Notes under the pieces: model-generated
What the model saw: only the letters and a program-made list of their open reading frames with translations
Told to the model about the DNA's origin: nothing
The model's database searches: none
From: Cellulosimicrobium protaetiae
Lineage (GTDB): Bacteria; Actinomycetota; Actinomycetes; Actinomycetales; Cellulomonadaceae
Direction: 5' to 3'
Assembly (NCBI RefSeq): GCF_009708005.2
Contig: NZ_CP052757.1
Coordinates: 1,426,001-1,490,000, forward strand
DNA length: 64,000 nt
Shown: positions 61,787 through 64,000 of the stretch, in pieces
Numbering within the stretch: the first letter of the stretch is position 1
How the letters are laid out: every line of letters starts with the position of its first letter
Program-made: the position numbers and the translations under genes

Positions 61787-63985
61787 TCACCCGCAGGTCA
61801 GCGCCGCGTACGGCGCGCCGACCTCGCTCGTGACCCCGCCGGTGCTCGCGCTGACGACGGCGTCGCCTGCCGCCACCGAGGCGGCGCGGACGGCGAACGA
61901 CTGGTACGCGTTCGCGCCCGGGGCGACGCTCGCGACGGTGCGCGACCCGAACGGCGTCGAGAGCGTCACCGCGAGCGGCGCCTCGCCGCCGTTGGTCGCC
62001 CGGACCGCGACGTACGCCTTGCCCGCGAGGCAGCGCGTCGTGGCCTCGACCGTCACGTCCGCCTCCGCGGGCAGGTCGGTCGGGTACGCGACGACCTGCG
62101 GCGAGGCGAACGACCCGACGGCGGACGCGCCCGTGTCGTTGACGACGTGCTCGATGCCGCCGGATCCGTTGAGGAAGACGCTCGTCATGGACCGGAACGT
62201 CACGCCCGCGCGGACGGGGGTCTGGATCCCGCTCGCGACGCGCACGTCGACGCCCTGGTTGAAGAACGAGTACACGCCCAGCCCGACGGCGTCGTGGCGC
62301 TGGACGTGGTCGCCCACCCGGTACGACGCGTACCCCTTGCGGTCGCCGTCCATGAACGCGGCCTGGCTCGGCGGGTCGTAGGGGATCTCGCTCTGGTAGA
62401 ACACCGTGCGGCCGCGCTCGCCGTTCCAGATCGTCTGGTTCTTCTGGTAGTGCTCGACGAACAGGCCCGTGGCGGTCACGTCGTCGCCGTTCACGACGAC
62501 GCCGTGGTCGCCCGTGTTCTGGTCCCACCCGATGCCGCTGCCGTGGTCGCCGCGCCAGGCCCAGATGTGGTCCATGAGCACGTGGTCGCTGTTGACCTCG
62601 ATGCTCGTCGTCGCCCTGCCGACCCACGGGCCGCCGATGCGGACGAACACGTCGGTCAGCGTCGTCGGGTCGTCGGCGTCCGCCACGTGCGCGTCCGCCG
62701 GACCGACGCGCACGAGGACGTCCGACTCGACCGGGCCGGCGTCGACGGTGATGCCGGCGACCTTGACGCCCGCGACGTCGCCGATCTCCAGGGCCGCTGT
62801 GCCCGACGTCGGCGCGAGCGACGCGTAGCCGAGCCCCAGCACGACCGTGTCGGGGTTCTCGACGCGGATCGCCTCGTCGAGGTGGTAGACGCCGGGCGTG
62901 AGCAGGAGGTTCTTGCCGGTGGCGAGAGCCGCGTTGATCTCCGCCGCCGAGTCGCCCTCGTGGGCGACGAAGAAGCTGTCGAGGGACAGCTTCTGGCCCG
63001 CGTCCGCGTCCGTCGACCAGTCGACACCGCGAGTCTCGGTCCGCGCGTCCGGGACGAACACGGCGAGGTCCTCGCCGTCGCGGAAGAGGAACGGCGCCTC
63101 CCGGCTCAGCGGCGTCGTGCCGAGCGTCGTCTTGTTGCCGACGGTGCCGTCGGGCCGGGGCCCGAAGTCCGTGGCCGGGGCACCCTCGACGCCGGAGAAC
63201 ACCATGTTCCACACGCCGCCGTCCCAGGTACCGACCTCGGAGTTGCGGGTGTACCACTGCTGCTGCGAGCCGGTCACGAGGCGGCCCGAGACGCGCGAGT
63301 TCGCGAGGTAGCCGCCGCTGGCGTACTCGCCGAAGCGGCCGAACACGGTGAGGTCGCCCTGGATGTCGACGCGGCGCAGGGGTGCGGCCTGCGAGACCGC
63401 GAAGCGGAGCTGGTGCGGGTCGGTGATCCCGGCCGGGAACGGGCGGTTCACGTCCTCGTCGACCGGGCGCTGGATCGGGTTGATCGCGACGTTGCTCAGC
63501 GAGCGCCAGAAGCGCGTCAGCGAGCCGGGGTCCTGGCAGTCCCACGGGTTGTTCGGGCAGCTCACGACCGGCTGCACGCTCAGCGCGCCGTGGATGAGCA
63601 CGTCGTCCGGCTGCGCGCCGAGACCCGCGATCGCGGTGTAGTAGCCGACCTCGGCGTTGACGATGCCGGTCGCCGTCGCCGGGTCGTCCTGACCGGACGC
63701 GTCGCCGTACACGCCGGGCTCGAAGAACACGGCGTGCCGGTCCTGGCTGAACTCCGCCTCGTCGTTGATGGACGCGAGGTAGGTGTTGATCTGGTCCACC
63801 GACCACGAGTCGTCGATGAAGACGACGTTCGGTCCGAGGTCGGGGTCGGTGGCCGGGGCTGCCGTCGCGGGCGCGCCGAGCGCCACGCCCGTCGCGGCCA
63901 CGGCGAGGGCCGCCACGCCCGCGCCTGCGGCACGGGCACGACGGGCCGTCCTGCCCGTGCCGGGGATGGTCGTCGAGAGGGTCAC
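61787..63985 (-). CDS. Secreted right-handed beta-helix protein
   Basis: A 732-aa exported protein with an N-terminal Arg-rich signal (RTARRARAAGAG then a hydrophobic core to about residue 42, APATAAPA). The body has repeated short beta-strand turns (VVFIDDSWSVDQINTYL, HAVFFEPGVYG, VGYYTAIAGLG, LLTPGVYHLDEAIRV, TVVLGLGYASL), typical of pectate-lyase-like parallel beta-helices. Blocks such as WRGDHGSGIGWDQNTGDHGVVVNGDDV and VEHYQKNQTIWNGE are strongly conserved in a group of actinobacterial proteins sometimes mislabelled adenylyl cyclase (recalled, not checked). A carbohydrate-active role, perhaps GH55-like beta-glucan hydrolysis, is possible but unproven. The last 90 residues form a beta-sandwich-like tail. 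GTG 63985 has AGGAGA upstream at the window's edge. Confidence 0.8.
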   Translation of the reverse strand: MTLSTTIPGTGRTARRARAAGAGVAALAVAATGVALGAPATAAPATDPDLGPNVVFIDDSWSVDQINTYLASINDEAEFSQDRHAVFFEPGVYGDASGQDDPATATGIVNAEVGYYTAIAGLGAQPDDVLIHGALSVQPVVSCPNNPWDCQDPGSLTRFWRSLSNVAINPIQRPVDEDVNRPFPAGITDPHQLRFAVSQAAPLRRVDIQGDLTVFGRFGEYASGGYLANSRVSGRLVTGSQQQWYTRNSEVGTWDGGVWNMVFSGVEGAPATDFGPRPDGTVGNKTTLGTTPLSREAPFLFRDGEDLAVFVPDARTETRGVDWSTDADAGQKLSLDSFFVAHEGDSAAEINAALATGKNLLLTPGVYHLDEAIRVENPDTVVLGLGYASLAPTSGTAALEIGDVAGVKVAGITVDAGPVESDVLVRVGPADAHVADADDPTTLTDVFVRIGGPWVGRATTSIEVNSDHVLMDHIWAWRGDHGSGIGWDQNTGDHGVVVNGDDVTATGLFVEHYQKNQTIWNGERGRTVFYQSEIPYDPPSQAAFMDGDRKGYASYRVGDHVQRHDAVGLGVYSFFNQGVDVRVASGIQTPVRAGVTFRSMTSVFLNGSGGIEHVVNDTGASAVGSFASPQVVAYPTDLPAEADVTVEATTRCLAGKAYVAVRATNGGEAPLAVTLSTPFGSRTVASVAPGANAYQSFAVRAASVAAGDAVVSASTGGVTSEVGAPYAALTCG

Positions 63986-64000
63986 GGTGGGTGTTCTCCT

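Overview
The window is very GC-rich with a strong G/C third-codon bias, GTG starts, many leaderless-looking promoters and a WXG100 gene. This points to an actinomycete of the Micrococcales, and the gene mix (urea use, secreted polysaccharide-acting proteins, catechol/hydroxamate siderophore) would fit a Cellulosimicrobium/Cellulomonas/Isoptericola-type soil bacterium. That placement is inference.

Region 1 (1-19.6 kb) is a urea-nitrogen island. It opens inside ureC and continues with ureF, ureG and ureD plus a nickel ECF-transporter component (NikMN-like). After an unrelated membrane-anchored alpha-glucuronidase-like protein comes the urea ABC transporter urtABCDE, a GntR/FCD regulator, and the biotin-dependent urea carboxylase and allophanate hydrolase pair. 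Two complete chemistries for urea breakdown therefore sit side by side. The urtA and urea carboxylase promoters share a GTTAAC...GAAAC block (GlnR-like) and a GTATAC core downstream of the -10 that may be the GntR operator.

Region 2 (19.6-51.4 kb) is an iron-regulated siderophore cluster starting at two overlapping DtxR/IdeR-type iron boxes. It encodes 2,3-dihydroxybenzoate synthesis (isochorismatase, DHB dehydrogenase, isochorismate synthase, DHB-AMP ligase, a separate aryl carrier protein), ornithine N5-hydroxylase, three NRPSs (C-A-T; C-A-T-C-T-E-C-T; C-A-T-TE), MbtH, an EntS-like exporter, a siderophore-interacting reductase, a type II thioesterase, the uptake lipoprotein, ATPase and two FecCD permeases. 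A convergent Sfp-type phosphopantetheinyl transferase follows. The last adenylation domain carries the residue code DMENLGLINK known for N5-hydroxyornithine. Two carrier modules have no adenylation domain. The product is predicted to be a mixed catecholate-hydroxamate peptide that I cannot name.

Region 3 (51.4-64 kb) holds general genes: a WXG100 protein, an HD-domain protein, an OmpR-type two-component system, a winged-helix HTH_42 protein, a NYN nuclease-like protein, a class I glutamine amidotransferase, PspA, a TPM-domain membrane protein and a secreted beta-helix protein. Between the amidotransferase and pspA lies a striking symmetric repeat locus: six 21-bp units, a 24-bp-armed hairpin, then four inverted 21-bp units.

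A recurrent feature is tandem-repeat growth inside protein linkers and intergenic gaps, especially in the siderophore cluster. I saw no tRNA, rRNA, CRISPR array, insertion sequence or integrase.
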